Assembly: GCF_900156625.1 (NCBI RefSeq)
Contig: NZ_FTOB01000002.1
Coordinates: 366,275 to 430,274, forward strand
Source of the DNA: Zobellia uliginosa
Lineage (GTDB): Bacteria; Bacteroidota; Bacteroidia; Flavobacteriales; Flavobacteriaceae
Reading direction: 5' to 3'
Length of the DNA: 64,000 nucleotides
The notes beneath the pieces are model-generated. The model was not told the origin of the DNA. It saw only the letters and a list, made by a program, of their open reading frames with translations, and did no database searches. Below, piece by piece: positions 17,304 through 26,231 of this stretch. The translations under genes were made by a program, and so were the position numbers. Within the stretch, counting starts at the first letter, position 1. Each line of letters starts with the position of its first letter.

Positions 17304-19109
17304 TTAATAACCGGGATTTTGGGTTACGACATTCTCGGTAGCATCTATCTCGGCCTGCGGTATGGGCCATAGGTAATGCTTTCCGGGATCGAATGTTCTT
17401 TCTTCCAATTCCCTATAATCAAGGTTCCCTAGTTCAACCCTTGGTTGTGAGGGAGCCCCAGTGTAATCGATATAACCGTCATCGTCAATATTGGGAACAA
17501 AGTCTAGATCCCCAATTTTACTGAAGCCGTTTGCAGGTCCGCCCAAAACGGTGGTGTTCAATACTTTTTCGGCAATTCTCCATCGTTTAATATCAAACAA
17601 TCTCAAGCCCTCATCGGCAAACTCTACTTTACGTTCCCTTCTGATTATTTTTCGGAGTTCGGCCTGATCGGTAGTAGATATGGCTGGAAAAGGCACCCCA
17701 CTATTGGTATAGGCTCTTTCGCGTACCGCATTAATGGCGTTCAAAACACTACCGTCTATGGATCCGCCTTCAATTTTGGCTTCTGCATAATTAAGAAGAA
17801 CTTCGGCATATCTCAATAGATAAATGGTCTGCTCGGATTGTAAGGGACTAGGTCCACCGGACAAAGAACCTAATAGTCTTGGGGCATCTGAGAATTTTTT
17901 CCAAAAATATCCACTAAAGGCGGTAAAACGGTTAGCACCTCCGGTAACGTATTCCGTACCATCATAGGGGTCTACTATGGCTCGCCCTGCTGGGTTGGCA
18001 GAGTTAGGGTTGAACACACGCTCTACTTTAACACCGTCCTCTATTCGCCATGTGGCAATACTATCGCTATGCTGTTGAATGATGTGGCCCGTCCAAACGC
18101 TGTTCGGAAGTGCAATGGTAGCGGCAAGTCTTGGATCGCGATTTTCAAACGGATTGGCAGGATCGTATTCTGGGTCTTCATCAATCGGTAGTCCGTTTAT
18201 GGTCTCATAACTGTCTACCGTTTGTTGTGCAGGTACCAGTTGGCACCATCCGCCAAACCTACTGCCTTGTCTTTGTGATAGACCGTGGGTTTTTGTTCCG
18301 TTTATATAGGAAAGGTCGAATAAAACCTCGGAAGAACCTACACCGGCATCTGTAAATAATGCCTCGTAATCTGGGTACAATGAAGGGGTTTCAGCCGAGT
18401 TCATTACTTTGAGTGCGGCACTCTCCGCTAATTCATAATCTTCATTATAAAGGGCAATACGTGAGATAAGCGCGTTTGCGGCATTTGCCGATGCCCGACC
18501 TCTCTCCGTAGCCGGTTGCGTAGGAGGGAGTATGGCTGCAGCTTCCTGCAAATCAGATATGATACTAGCTACAATTTCAGATTTTGGTGTTCTAGCCACT
18601 ATTTCGAGTTCTTCCAAAGAGGTTACCTCAGTTCTAAAGGGAACGTCTCCATAAAGCTCCGTTAGGTAACTATAGAAAAATGAACGTAGAAAAAGAGCTT
18701 CCGCCTTAATTTGCTCAAAACGACTAGGGTCTGATGCATCTGCCGCCTTGTCCATATTGGTCAATAGGTTGTTGGCGCGTTGCACTCCCGTATAGAAATT
18801 ATTCCAAAAACCATTTACAAGGCCTTCAGTAGAGGTAAGCCCTCCTGTAGTTGCCGCAATGGTTCCCCCTACATTCCCTCTATTAAAAGCGTAATCTGTG
18901 GTATGATCCAATAATTGCGGAAAAGGAACCGCATTTACATAATTTAATTGCTCGTAAATTCCGGTAAGGGCAACCTCTAGTTGCGCTTCCGTTCTAAAGA
19001 AGGTTGCATCGGTAGGGCTTCCCGGGTCTTCCAGATTAAGGACATTGTCTTCACAGGACCCAAAAATCAGTAGGCCCACGCTTAGGATGATATATTTTAT
19101 ATTTTTCAT
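17304..19109 (-). CDS. SusD/RagB-like glycan-binding lipoprotein
   Basis: This 601-residue outer-membrane lipoprotein has lipobox FGSC (Cys about 19). It shows typical SusD features: an N-terminal helical part with TPR-like pairs (ATFFRTEAQLEVALTGIYEQ), YLLRYAEVLLNYAEA, LNAINAVRERAY and the C-terminal region KVEFADEGLRLFDIKRW with a closing YLWPIPQAEIDATENVVTQNPGY. SusD proteins cap the SusC transporter and help select oligosaccharides. It starts 18 bp after the susC stop, in the usual order susC-susD. It is the only SusD in the window. Confidence 0.97.
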   Translation of the reverse strand: MKNIKYIILSVGLLIFGSCEDNVLNLEDPGSPTDATFFRTEAQLEVALTGIYEQLNYVNAVPFPQLLDHTTDYAFNRGNVGGTIAATTGGLTSTEGLVNGFWNNFYTGVQRANNLLTNMDKAADASDPSRFEQIKAEALFLRSFFYSYLTELYGDVPFRTEVTSLEELEIVARTPKSEIVASIISDLQEAAAILPPTQPATERGRASANAANALISRIALYNEDYELAESAALKVMNSAETPSLYPDYEALFTDAGVGSSEVLFDLSYINGTKTHGLSQRQGSRFGGWCQLVPAQQTVDSYETINGLPIDEDPEYDPANPFENRDPRLAATIALPNSVWTGHIIQQHSDSIATWRIEDGVKVERVFNPNSANPAGRAIVDPYDGTEYVTGGANRFTAFSGYFWKKFSDAPRLLGSLSGGPSPLQSEQTIYLLRYAEVLLNYAEAKIEGGSIDGSVLNAINAVRERAYTNSGVPFPAISTTDQAELRKIIRRERKVEFADEGLRLFDIKRWRIAEKVLNTTVLGGPANGFSKIGDLDFVPNIDDDGYIDYTGAPSQPRVELGNLDYRELEERTFDPGKHYLWPIPQAEIDATENVVTQNPGY

Positions 19110-19127
19110 TGTATAGAAATTATGCGA

Positions 19128-22100
19128 TTAGAATGTTACGTTAAGGCCCATTGTAAAAACCTTGGTTACAGGGTAAAAACTACCTTGTGAAAATTGTGGG
19201 GTCAATGGGTCTATACCTTCTGGCATATTGTCCCAAGTGGCTAGGTTTTGACCGGACACATAGATTCGAGCGGCGGAAATACTGAACTTGTCGATCAGGT
19301 CATAGGGTAATTTATACCCGAGGGTTACGTTTCTTAACCTTACATAGGAGGCATCGTGCATCCAGGTTTCGTTCACTCGCCAGTTCGGGTGTGAACTTCC
19401 TGGGGTTAACCTTGGATATTCTGCACTTGTATTATTTGGAGTCCAATAATCACCTTGCCATTCTTGGATTTTACCGGCATTGTAGAAAGCCCAACCAGCA
19501 TCTCCTTCCAAGACCACATCTCTTCCTCCGGCACCTAACAAGGAAACCGAAAGATCAAGACCTTTGTAAGCGGAAAATAGCTCAAGTCCCCAGTTTTCAG
19601 TAGTAATATTGCTACCTATAATGGTTCGGTCATCATTGGTAATCAAGCCATCGGGAACGCCTTCCGGACCCGAAATATCGGAATATTTGATGTCACCCGC
19701 TTGAATGGCCCCAAAACCTGGTGTAGGCAAGGAAGCGTTGAGGTTTCCATCTACGTCAAAATCACTTTCTTGATATAGTCCATCTACTTTAAGTCCGTAT
19801 ATAGCACCTATTTCTTCGCCAACCCTATTTATTGTATTTCCTGGAGGCAATTGGTCCAATCCTCCCAAATCTTTGATTTCATTATCAAAACCGGAATAGT
19901 TAAGATTGATGCCATATCTGAAATCCTCACCGATCATATCGTTCCATCCAATAGAAATGTCATAACCTGTGTTCCATACTTCACCGGCATTTTGAACCGG
20001 AGCGTCAAGACCAACCGAAGTAGGAATGGTAACCCCTAACAAAATATCCTTGGTTTTACGTACGTAGTACTCACCGGTTACTGAAAGTTTACTGTTTAAA
20101 AGTTTAGCGTCAAAACCTATGTTCTGGGTTTCTCCGGTTTCCCAACGCAATTGTGAGTTGGCCAGTACAGTTTGGGCGCCACCTACAACAGGTGTACCAC
20201 CGATAACGGCATTGGCGTTACCCAACCCGAACAATGAGGTATATGGAAAGTTTACTTCTTGTGCCACGGCAGAACCATCGGAACCTTGAATTACATCCCC
20301 ATTATTGTCCGTTTGATTATTGGAGTAGATGAACTGGTTGCCTAATTGCCCCCATGAAGCCCTAAATTTTAGAAAATTAAGAGTTTCGTTGTCCTGTAAA
20401 AATTTCTCTTCGGAAACTACCCATCCCACGGAAAACGAAGGAAATGTAGCTGAACGGAAACCCTCGGCAAATCGTGAGGAAGCATCCCTTCTCACATTGG
20501 CCTCAAGAAGATATTTGTCTTTATAAGAGTAGTTGATTCTTCCAAAAACGGATTCTAAACCATTAAGTGTAGAACTACCACTGTTTAATTGTGTATCCGG
20601 TAAACCGTTATCCAATCCGCGGAATTCATCCAAAACAAACCCTCTTCTGCTGGCCGTCCATACTTCTGAATTGAATTTTAAAAATTCATAGCCACCTAAG
20701 ACAGAGATGTCGTGATCACCGAATTTCTTGCCCCAGTTGGCTACGGCATTAAAGTTATCTTGAAACGTGGTAAAGGTCTCTTTGAACAAAGAGCTTTCGC
20801 CAACACCACCGCCAACTGTTGTAATGGCAGGTCCGCCAGAACCTTCGTAATAGGTATATCCTGCTCTAAAATCATCTCTGTCCCTGTCAAAAAATTGAGG
20901 GGCATAGGTAGCCGAAACGGAGAAATTATTGAAAGGACGGTAAGTTACCTTTGCCAAGGCCCTAAAGTAATTTGATATGGTTTCGTCCTTAGCGCTGGAA
21001 TTTGCAAGGGCAATTGGGTTACTTCCCCCAAAACCTGAACCATAGGTTCCGTCATCATTAAACGCTATAAATAAAGGTTGCAAACGATAAGCCGAACGGG
21101 TAAGGTTGTTTAGTCTTGCTGGCTGACTTTTTATCTCTCTTCTGAAGTTAAGGTCAAAAGCAAGGTCTAACTTTTTACTTAAAGCATAATCCAGATTAAA
21201 CCTGCCGTTATATCTTTTGAAATTGAAGTTGGCCACGTTACCCTCTTGATCGGTATAGGATATAGAACTTGATACTTTTAATTTTTCCGAACCACCACGA
21301 ACGGAAAGACTGTGGTATTGCTGTAAAGCGGCAGAGTTAAAAAGAAGATCGACCCAATCCGTATCCGGTAAGGCTTCCGTACCTACACCGTTACCCGAAC
21401 GGTATTGGTTTAAGGTTTCTTCTGAAAATGCGCCTGGCTCTGCACTGTTAAAGGCCTCCATATAGCCTAAGGCATCCATGAACTTTAAGTTTTGTGCTAC
21501 GCTTTGTATTCCAACATAAGTATTATAGGAAGTGCTTATTTTCCCCTCTTTACCTCTTTTGGTAGTAATAAGGATTACCCCATTTGCAGCACGTGAACCG
21601 TATATGGCCGCTGCCGAGGCATCTTTTAGAACGGAAATGGATTCAATGTCACTGGGATCTAATCCGTTGATGTCGTCAGGAATACCATCGACCAAAATCA
21701 AGGGGTTGTTTTTGGCGCCATTGCCTAAAGTTCCCACCCCGCGAATACGAATGGCAGCACCGTCTGAGCCTGGTTGGCCACTAGATTGGGTGGCTGTAAG
21801 ACCGGGAACAAGACCAGCTAATGCCTGCGAGGCCTGGGCAACGGGTTGCTTAGTTATTTCCTCGGCCTTTACGGTTTCTACCGATCCGGTAAGGTTGACC
21901 GCCTTTTGTGTTCCATAACCTACTACGACGACCTCATCGAGTTGTGAGGCTTCTTCGGCCATGGTTATGTTGAGGGATGTTTCACCGTTAACGGTTTGTT
22001 CAACGGTTCCATAACCGATTGAACTAAAAACAAGGGTTGCCCCTTCTTGGGTTTCAATGCTGAAGTTTCCATCGAAGTCGGCCACAACTCCGTTGGTCGT

Positions 22101-22235
22101 TCCCTTTTCAACAATGTTGGCAGCGGGTATAGGGATACCCTGTTCATCGCTTACGGTACCTGAGACCGTAATTTGTGCCGATATCTCGCAAAGCGCGAAT
22201 ATCGATAGGAGAAAAAATAAGACCGCTTTTTTCAT
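19128..22235 (-). CDS. SusC-like TonB-dependent outer-membrane transporter
   Basis: This 1035-residue protein has a signal peptide ending at EISAQ (about 21), then a carboxypeptidase-regulatory-like domain (VSGTVSDEQGIPIPAANI), a TonB-box-like DEVVVVGYG, the plug domain (RIRGVGTLGNG, NPLILVDGIPDDINGL, AIYGSRAANGVILITTK), and a 22-strand barrel ending in an aromatic terminal strand (FTMGLNVTF). It imports large oligosaccharides across the outer membrane, together with SusD. As first gene of the operon it is preceded by a strong regulatory region with tandem decamers and lies divergent to the GntR-type regulator. Confidence 0.97.
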   Translation of the reverse strand: MKKAVLFFLLSIFALCEISAQITVSGTVSDEQGIPIPAANIVEKGTTNGVVADFDGNFSIETQEGATLVFSSIGYGTVEQTVNGETSLNITMAEEASQLDEVVVVGYGTQKAVNLTGSVETVKAEEITKQPVAQASQALAGLVPGLTATQSSGQPGSDGAAIRIRGVGTLGNGAKNNPLILVDGIPDDINGLDPSDIESISVLKDASAAAIYGSRAANGVILITTKRGKEGKISTSYNTYVGIQSVAQNLKFMDALGYMEAFNSAEPGAFSEETLNQYRSGNGVGTEALPDTDWVDLLFNSAALQQYHSLSVRGGSEKLKVSSSISYTDQEGNVANFNFKRYNGRFNLDYALSKKLDLAFDLNFRREIKSQPARLNNLTRSAYRLQPLFIAFNDDGTYGSGFGGSNPIALANSSAKDETISNYFRALAKVTYRPFNNFSVSATYAPQFFDRDRDDFRAGYTYYEGSGGPAITTVGGGVGESSLFKETFTTFQDNFNAVANWGKKFGDHDISVLGGYEFLKFNSEVWTASRRGFVLDEFRGLDNGLPDTQLNSGSSTLNGLESVFGRINYSYKDKYLLEANVRRDASSRFAEGFRSATFPSFSVGWVVSEEKFLQDNETLNFLKFRASWGQLGNQFIYSNNQTDNNGDVIQGSDGSAVAQEVNFPYTSLFGLGNANAVIGGTPVVGGAQTVLANSQLRWETGETQNIGFDAKLLNSKLSVTGEYYVRKTKDILLGVTIPTSVGLDAPVQNAGEVWNTGYDISIGWNDMIGEDFRYGINLNYSGFDNEIKDLGGLDQLPPGNTINRVGEEIGAIYGLKVDGLYQESDFDVDGNLNASLPTPGFGAIQAGDIKYSDISGPEGVPDGLITNDDRTIIGSNITTENWGLELFSAYKGLDLSVSLLGAGGRDVVLEGDAGWAFYNAGKIQEWQGDYWTPNNTSAEYPRLTPGSSHPNWRVNETWMHDASYVRLRNVTLGYKLPYDLIDKFSISAARIYVSGQNLATWDNMPEGIDPLTPQFSQGSFYPVTKVFTMGLNVTF

Positions 22236-22283
22236 AAGCTTTAGTTTTAGTTGAGAGGTGAATAGTGAGTTATTTAGGGTCGA

Positions 22284-22320
22284 CCATACTAGATTACAAG
22301 TCTAGTCTGGTCTAGTCCGT
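22284..22320 (-). promoter_or_regulatory. Probable operator of the GntR-type regulator (susC side)
   Basis: On the plus strand, two tandem decamers TCTAGTCTGG (22301-22310) and TCTAGTCCGT (22311-22320) follow an inverted copy CCATACTAGA (22284-22293). ACTAGA and TCTAGT (22288-22293/22301-22306) form a perfect dyad with a 7-bp centre. The array lies immediately downstream of the putative susC -7 element. The same tandem decamer occurs upstream of the gene starting at 28021. Binding by the adjacent GntR-type protein is inferred, not shown. Confidence 0.65.
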
Positions 22321-22323
22321 TAA

Positions 22324-22355
22324 CAAATAAATAACATTAATCTAAGTTTGCCAAA
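22324..22355 (-). promoter_or_regulatory. Putative susC promoter (Bacteroidota type)
   Basis: On the minus strand, TTTG (plus 22352-22355) is followed after 20 bp by TTTATTTG (plus 22324-22331), close to the Bacteroidota -33/-7 consensus TTTG and TAnnTTTG (one mismatch in the -7 box). Transcription would start inside or next to the decamer operator, so a bound repressor could block it. Confidence 0.5.
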
Positions 22356-22621
22356 TCTTTTTTTGTGAAATGTGGATTTTAAGGGTCTTACAATTGTAAA
22401 ACTCTCATATTTAATAGATTTAATAAGAGTTTTCCTTATCACTTTGTCTTAAGTGGAAGATGTGTGAAGGGGGCGATTTGAGTTAGGATGTGCAGTTTTA
22501 ACCTTGATTTTTTGAAAATAGATTGTATTTTTCAGGAAAATTCAAAGACATACCAATACGGACTAGGGCATTTTTAGTTTTAGTATTTTTGTCGTCATTC
22601 CGTTCCACCAAGAAACAATAA

Positions 22622-23638
22622 ATGGTAAAACTTAGTATCGAAAAGAACTCGAAGAAGCCTAAATACCTTTTGCTTGCCGATAGTATTACGTCACAGATCG
22701 AACAGAAGCAGTTGGTACTGGACGAAAGGTTGCCATCGGTGAACAAGCTCTCCGCACATTTTAATTTCAGTCGGGAAACGGTTTTTAAGGCATTGAACCA
22801 TTTGAGTGAAAAGGGAATCGTTCGGGCGGTCGACAAAATCGGTTATTTTGTGAACGATCTTTCGGTAGAGACCGAGTACAAGGTGTTTTTTATGCTCGAT
22901 AAGTTTACACCTTTTAAAGAGGACCTATACAATTCGCTTATTTCAAACTTGGGCGAGAACGTAAAGGTCAGACTTTATTTCCATCACCAAAACATTGAGA
23001 TTTTTGCGCCTTTGATTTTAGATAACCTGAAGAATTACACGCATTTTGTGATAACCACCTATATCAAGGATTCTAAATCGGTTCAAAAGGTATTGAACAA
23101 GATACCGCCGGAAAAGTTAATCATTCTTGATAAATACGAACCTAATGTCAACAATGGATGCGGTATGGTCTTTCAAGATTTTGAAAACGATATTTTCAAT
23201 CTATTGAAAGAACATATTGAATTGGTCAAAAAATATCAAAGATTGGTGCTTTTCAACCGTAAGAATGCACCCCATGGTGATTTTGTCCAAAAAGGTTTTG
23301 AGCGGTTCTGTTCGGATTACAATTTTAAGGGCAATGTATACGACAATTTTTCTCCCGATTATTTTGAAAAGGGAAGTCTGTATATAACCATTGATGCCTA
23401 TGACCGTGATATGGTAGAGATCATAAAACTCGCGCGTAAATCAAAGTGGAAGCTCGGTAAGGAAATCGGACTCATAAGCTATAACGATACCAGTACCAAG
23501 GAGATTTTAGATGGGGGTATTTCGGTAATCAGCACCGATTTTAAGAAAATGGGAGAGGAGGCCGCCAAAATGATATTGGAGGGCCGAAGGGAACGAAAGG
23601 GCAATGAAACCAAATTGATTTTAAGAAGCTCGTTCTAA
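22622..23638 (+). CDS. GntR-type transcriptional regulator with LacI-like sugar-binding domain
   Basis: The only confident plus-strand gene encodes 338 residues. An N-terminal winged helix (about 10-75) shows LADSITSQIEQKQLVLDERLPSVNKL and FNFSRETVFKALNHL, typical of GntR DNA-binding domains. The rest is a periplasmic-binding-protein-like domain with alternating hydrophobic strands (VRLYFHHQ, THFVITTYI, KLIILDKY, IGLISYNDTS), as in regulators that sense sugars. It is divergent to susC and convergent with the cstA-like gene (8-bp gap). Its own promoter and both flanking operons carry related 10-bp sequences, making it the likely local repressor responding to an imported mono- or oligosaccharide. 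Confidence 0.9.
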   Translation: MVKLSIEKNSKKPKYLLLADSITSQIEQKQLVLDERLPSVNKLSAHFNFSRETVFKALNHLSEKGIVRAVDKIGYFVNDLSVETEYKVFFMLDKFTPFKEDLYNSLISNLGENVKVRLYFHHQNIEIFAPLILDNLKNYTHFVITTYIKDSKSVQKVLNKIPPEKLIILDKYEPNVNNGCGMVFQDFENDIFNLLKEHIELVKKYQRLVLFNRKNAPHGDFVQKGFERFCSDYNFKGNVYDNFSPDYFEKGSLYITIDAYDRDMVEIIKLARKSKWKLGKEIGLISYNDTSTKEILDGGISVISTDFKKMGEEAAKMILEGRRERKGNETKLILRSSF

Positions 23639-23646
23639 CACTCCGA

Positions 23647-25089
23647 TTACATCAGCTGCGCAAATACTTTCTTGCGCTGGACGGCATAATACCAAAAAAG
23701 CAGCGAGATTATTAAGGTAAGGATGCCGCCGCCCATATAGGCCAAGTCATTGTTCAACTGAAAGCCTTCCGGGGCGATAAGAATGTAGGTGGTACATACC
23801 ATTGTCATAAAAAGGGCCGGTATGAGGGTAATCCAAAACATCTTTCGTTCGTAGATCAAATAAGCGGTAATCGTCCATAGGACAACTGTGGCCAAGGTCT
23901 GGTTACTCCAGGCAAAATACCTCCATATTATCCCGAAATCGATTTGGGTAAGGGCAAAAGCGATGATGAAAAGGGGGACACTGATATAGAGCCTGTTCTT
24001 GATTTTCTTTTGGTCGTTCTTGAAAATGTCCGATAAAATCAGCCTTGCCGAGCGAAAAGCGGTATCACCAGATGTAATAGGGGCCGCTACAATGCCCAAT
24101 AAGGCCAAAATGCCGCCTATCTGCCCCAACATATTCAGTGATATTTCATTGGCCGCCCAAGCTGCGTTATTTCCGTTGGCCAACATGGCTTCATTGAGTC
24201 CGCCTACATTTCCGAAAAAGGTCATGGCCGCTGCTGCCCATATAAGGGCCACCACGCCTTCGGTAATCATTGTACCGAAAAAGATTTTTCGGCCCAATCT
24301 CTCGTTTTGCATGCAACGTGCCATGAGTGGCGATTGGGTCGCGTGAAAGCCCGATATGGCCCCACAGGCTATGGTTACAAAAAGTATGGGAAAAAGCGGG
24401 GTTGCTTCGGGGTCGGTGGTCATGTTCCTTAAGTTGGCAGGCGTCAGTTCTGGAATCTGGTAATCACCGAAAAATAGGGCAATGAGCAAACCTAGGGCCA
24501 TTAAAAGCATGGCAATACCGAAAACGGGATAAAGTTTGCCTATCATTTTATCGATGGGCAGGAGGGTGGATAAAATGTAATAGACGAGAATTATACCTAC
24601 CCAAACCCAAAGGTTCCACATATTACCGGTCATGCCGTCTATGATCTTTGCCGGCCCCATTAGAAAAACGGTACCTACAAAAATCAAAAGTATCACCGTG
24701 AAAAAGCGCATGATATGTTTCATTTTAGGTCCCAAGTAAATTCCAACGATTTCACTTATGCTTAATCCGTTATGGCGAACGGAGAGCATGCCCGAAAAAT
24801 AATCGTGGACGGCTCCTGCAAAAATACTTCCCAGTACGATCCACAGAAAGGCGGCAGGACCGAACATGGCTCCTGCAATGGCCCCGAAAATGGGACCTAG
24901 GCCAGCGATATTCAAAAATTGGATAAGAAAGATGCGCCAAGCGGGCAGGGGCATAAAATCAATATCGTCACGTAAGCGTATTGCCGGGGTTTCCCTTTTT
25001 GTATCGATACCAAAGATGTTTTCCACCAATTTTCCATAGGTGTAATATCCGATAACCAACACAGCAATAGCAATAACGAACGATATCAT
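23647..25089 (-). CDS. cstA: CstA-family membrane transporter (carbon starvation protein)
   Basis: This 480-residue protein has about 12-13 membrane segments. The CstA signature is present: RDDIDFMPLP followed by FLIQFLNIAGLGPIFGAIAGAMFGP, and VHDYFSGMLSVRHNG. CstA and its relatives move peptides or pyruvate. At 480 residues it is shorter than E. coli CstA (about 700) but similar to other short family members. It is the last gene of a three-gene operon with the secreted flavoprotein and the putative flavinylated protein (23-bp gap). In this PUL it could handle a small oxidised product or an organic acid; that is a guess. Confidence 0.87.
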   Translation of the reverse strand: MISFVIAIAVLVIGYYTYGKLVENIFGIDTKRETPAIRLRDDIDFMPLPAWRIFLIQFLNIAGLGPIFGAIAGAMFGPAAFLWIVLGSIFAGAVHDYFSGMLSVRHNGLSISEIVGIYLGPKMKHIMRFFTVILLIFVGTVFLMGPAKIIDGMTGNMWNLWVWVGIILVYYILSTLLPIDKMIGKLYPVFGIAMLLMALGLLIALFFGDYQIPELTPANLRNMTTDPEATPLFPILFVTIACGAISGFHATQSPLMARCMQNERLGRKIFFGTMITEGVVALIWAAAAMTFFGNVGGLNEAMLANGNNAAWAANEISLNMLGQIGGILALLGIVAAPITSGDTAFRSARLILSDIFKNDQKKIKNRLYISVPLFIIAFALTQIDFGIIWRYFAWSNQTLATVVLWTITAYLIYERKMFWITLIPALFMTMVCTTYILIAPEGFQLNNDLAYMGGGILTLIISLLFWYYAVQRKKVFAQLM

Positions 25090-25112
25090 AAAGTAAGGGT
25101 TTAAGGGGGCGA

Positions 25113-26231
25113 CTAGCTGTAATCTTCTAAAAATTGAACAACAATATAGGCATTCTTCTCTTTAGATGAAGCGGCAAAGCGCCGTAGGTTTTCCAATATT
25201 TTCGCAGATAATGACTTTTTATTTTCCAAATGTGACAAAAACTTGAGAAGCTGGTTTTTGGTCAATACACCCAATTGTGTCGAAATCGCGGTTACCGTAG
25301 CTTCCGAAGCGGTATCGATATGTTGCAAGAGGAGACTTCGGGTGTTGATGTCAATATGCGGTAGGGCATCCCAAAAGGGCTGCATGGTCGAAGGCGATTG
25401 GACGAACATATCGGCCATGTTTTTAATGATGAAGGACCGAACCAAGGGAATTCCCGATTTAAAAAGCTCGGAAATTCTAGGGAAATTGGCCTTATATTGG
25501 CCTTGGTCAAGGTTTTCCAAGGCGTACATCTGGTAATTGGTATGGGCACTGTTGAGCATACGAAGCAACATATCTTCATTTTGTTGCCCGAGCGTATATG
25601 CTTTTAGTTCTTCCTTAATTTTGCCGTGGACCAAATGCCAGGCCACATAACAGGAGTAGAGTGCGCCCGACACAACCGATTCTTTTACCTCTTTCACCGT
25701 TGCGCCCGACAAGGCATCGACACCTTCTATCGTAGAGGGCTTCGGTTTGGTAACCAGTTCATCGATGGCCCTTCTCTTTAAAATGGAATTATGGTCTTGA
25801 AGCAATTCGTGCAGCTTCCAGTAATCGGTGAATAAAAACTCGTCATGGTCGTGCTTGGTCAGTGGTTCTTCAACAGAGCGGTCAAATCCGGCATAATCGC
25901 CCAAGAGCGTCCAGTATAAGGTAATATGCATCAGTTTACAGTCGCCATCGGCACAGACGGGAGTAACAATGTTGGAGGAATACAGTACCGGGGCGCGGTC
26001 TTTGTTACGGAGTATGTTTATTTTTTGGGCCCCGACCGAATCTACCATTATGCTCATAGGCGTTTGCGAAATATCGAGTACGGTGCCTTCTTCCCAGTTT
26101 AAGACGAAAAACTCCGGACTGGTATCCAGAGTTGTTCTTTTGGAATTATTGGGAAATGCGATAGCCGATCCGAATTGCGCTTCACACAGATAGGATACAA
26201 GCAAGAGGAAGACTAAGGCAATCGGTCTCAT
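25113..26231 (-). CDS. Secreted protein with flavinylation-like motif and helical-repeat C-terminus
   Basis: This 372-residue protein has a clear signal peptide (cut near CEAQ, residue 19). The sequence D172-A-L-S-G-A-T178 followed by a hydrophobic helix (SVVSGALYS) fits the motif Dxx(s/t)gAT at which ApbE attaches FMN to FMN-binding domains. A cysteine pair, PVCADGDCK (C93, C98), precedes it. Residues about 210-372 look like HEAT-type alpha-helical repeats (MYALENL, VRSFIIKNMADMF, RSLLLQHI). Its ATG overlaps the stop of the secreted FAD oxidoreductase gene (ATGA), indicating translational coupling. I infer a covalent-FMN electron carrier partner; no close family can be named from sequence. 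Confidence 0.7.
   Translation of the reverse strand: MRPIALVFLLLVSYLCEAQFGSAIAFPNNSKRTTLDTSPEFFVLNWEEGTVLDISQTPMSIMVDSVGAQKINILRNKDRAPVLYSSNIVTPVCADGDCKLMHITLYWTLLGDYAGFDRSVEEPLTKHDHDEFLFTDYWKLHELLQDHNSILKRRAIDELVTKPKPSTIEGVDALSGATVKEVKESVVSGALYSCYVAWHLVHGKIKEELKAYTLGQQNEDMLLRMLNSAHTNYQMYALENLDQGQYKANFPRISELFKSGIPLVRSFIIKNMADMFVQSPSTMQPFWDALPHIDINTRSLLLQHIDTASEATVTAISTQLGVLTKNQLLKFLSHLENKKSLSAKILENLRRFAASSKEKNAYIVVQFLEDYS

Larger units (their letters stand above)
22236..22621. promoter_or_regulatory. Divergent control region between susC and the GntR-type regulator
   Basis: This 386-bp gap contains the susC promoter and operator (separate entries) and the regulator's own promoter. A perfect -7 element TATTTTTG (22584-22591, matching TAnnTTTG) lies 30 bp upstream of the regulator ATG. 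An isolated decamer CCTAGTCCGT (on minus; plus 22558-22567) overlaps the upstream side of that promoter, suggesting autoregulation. The middle portion is AT-rich with a loose 8-bp inverted repeat (22398-22405/22426-22433). I see no small gene. Confidence 0.7.

Noticed and set aside
22398-22433. 8-bp inverted repeat AAAACTCT/AGAGTTTT in the susC upstream region
   Set aside because: Short arms, a 20-bp AT-rich loop and low complexity make chance occurrence likely.
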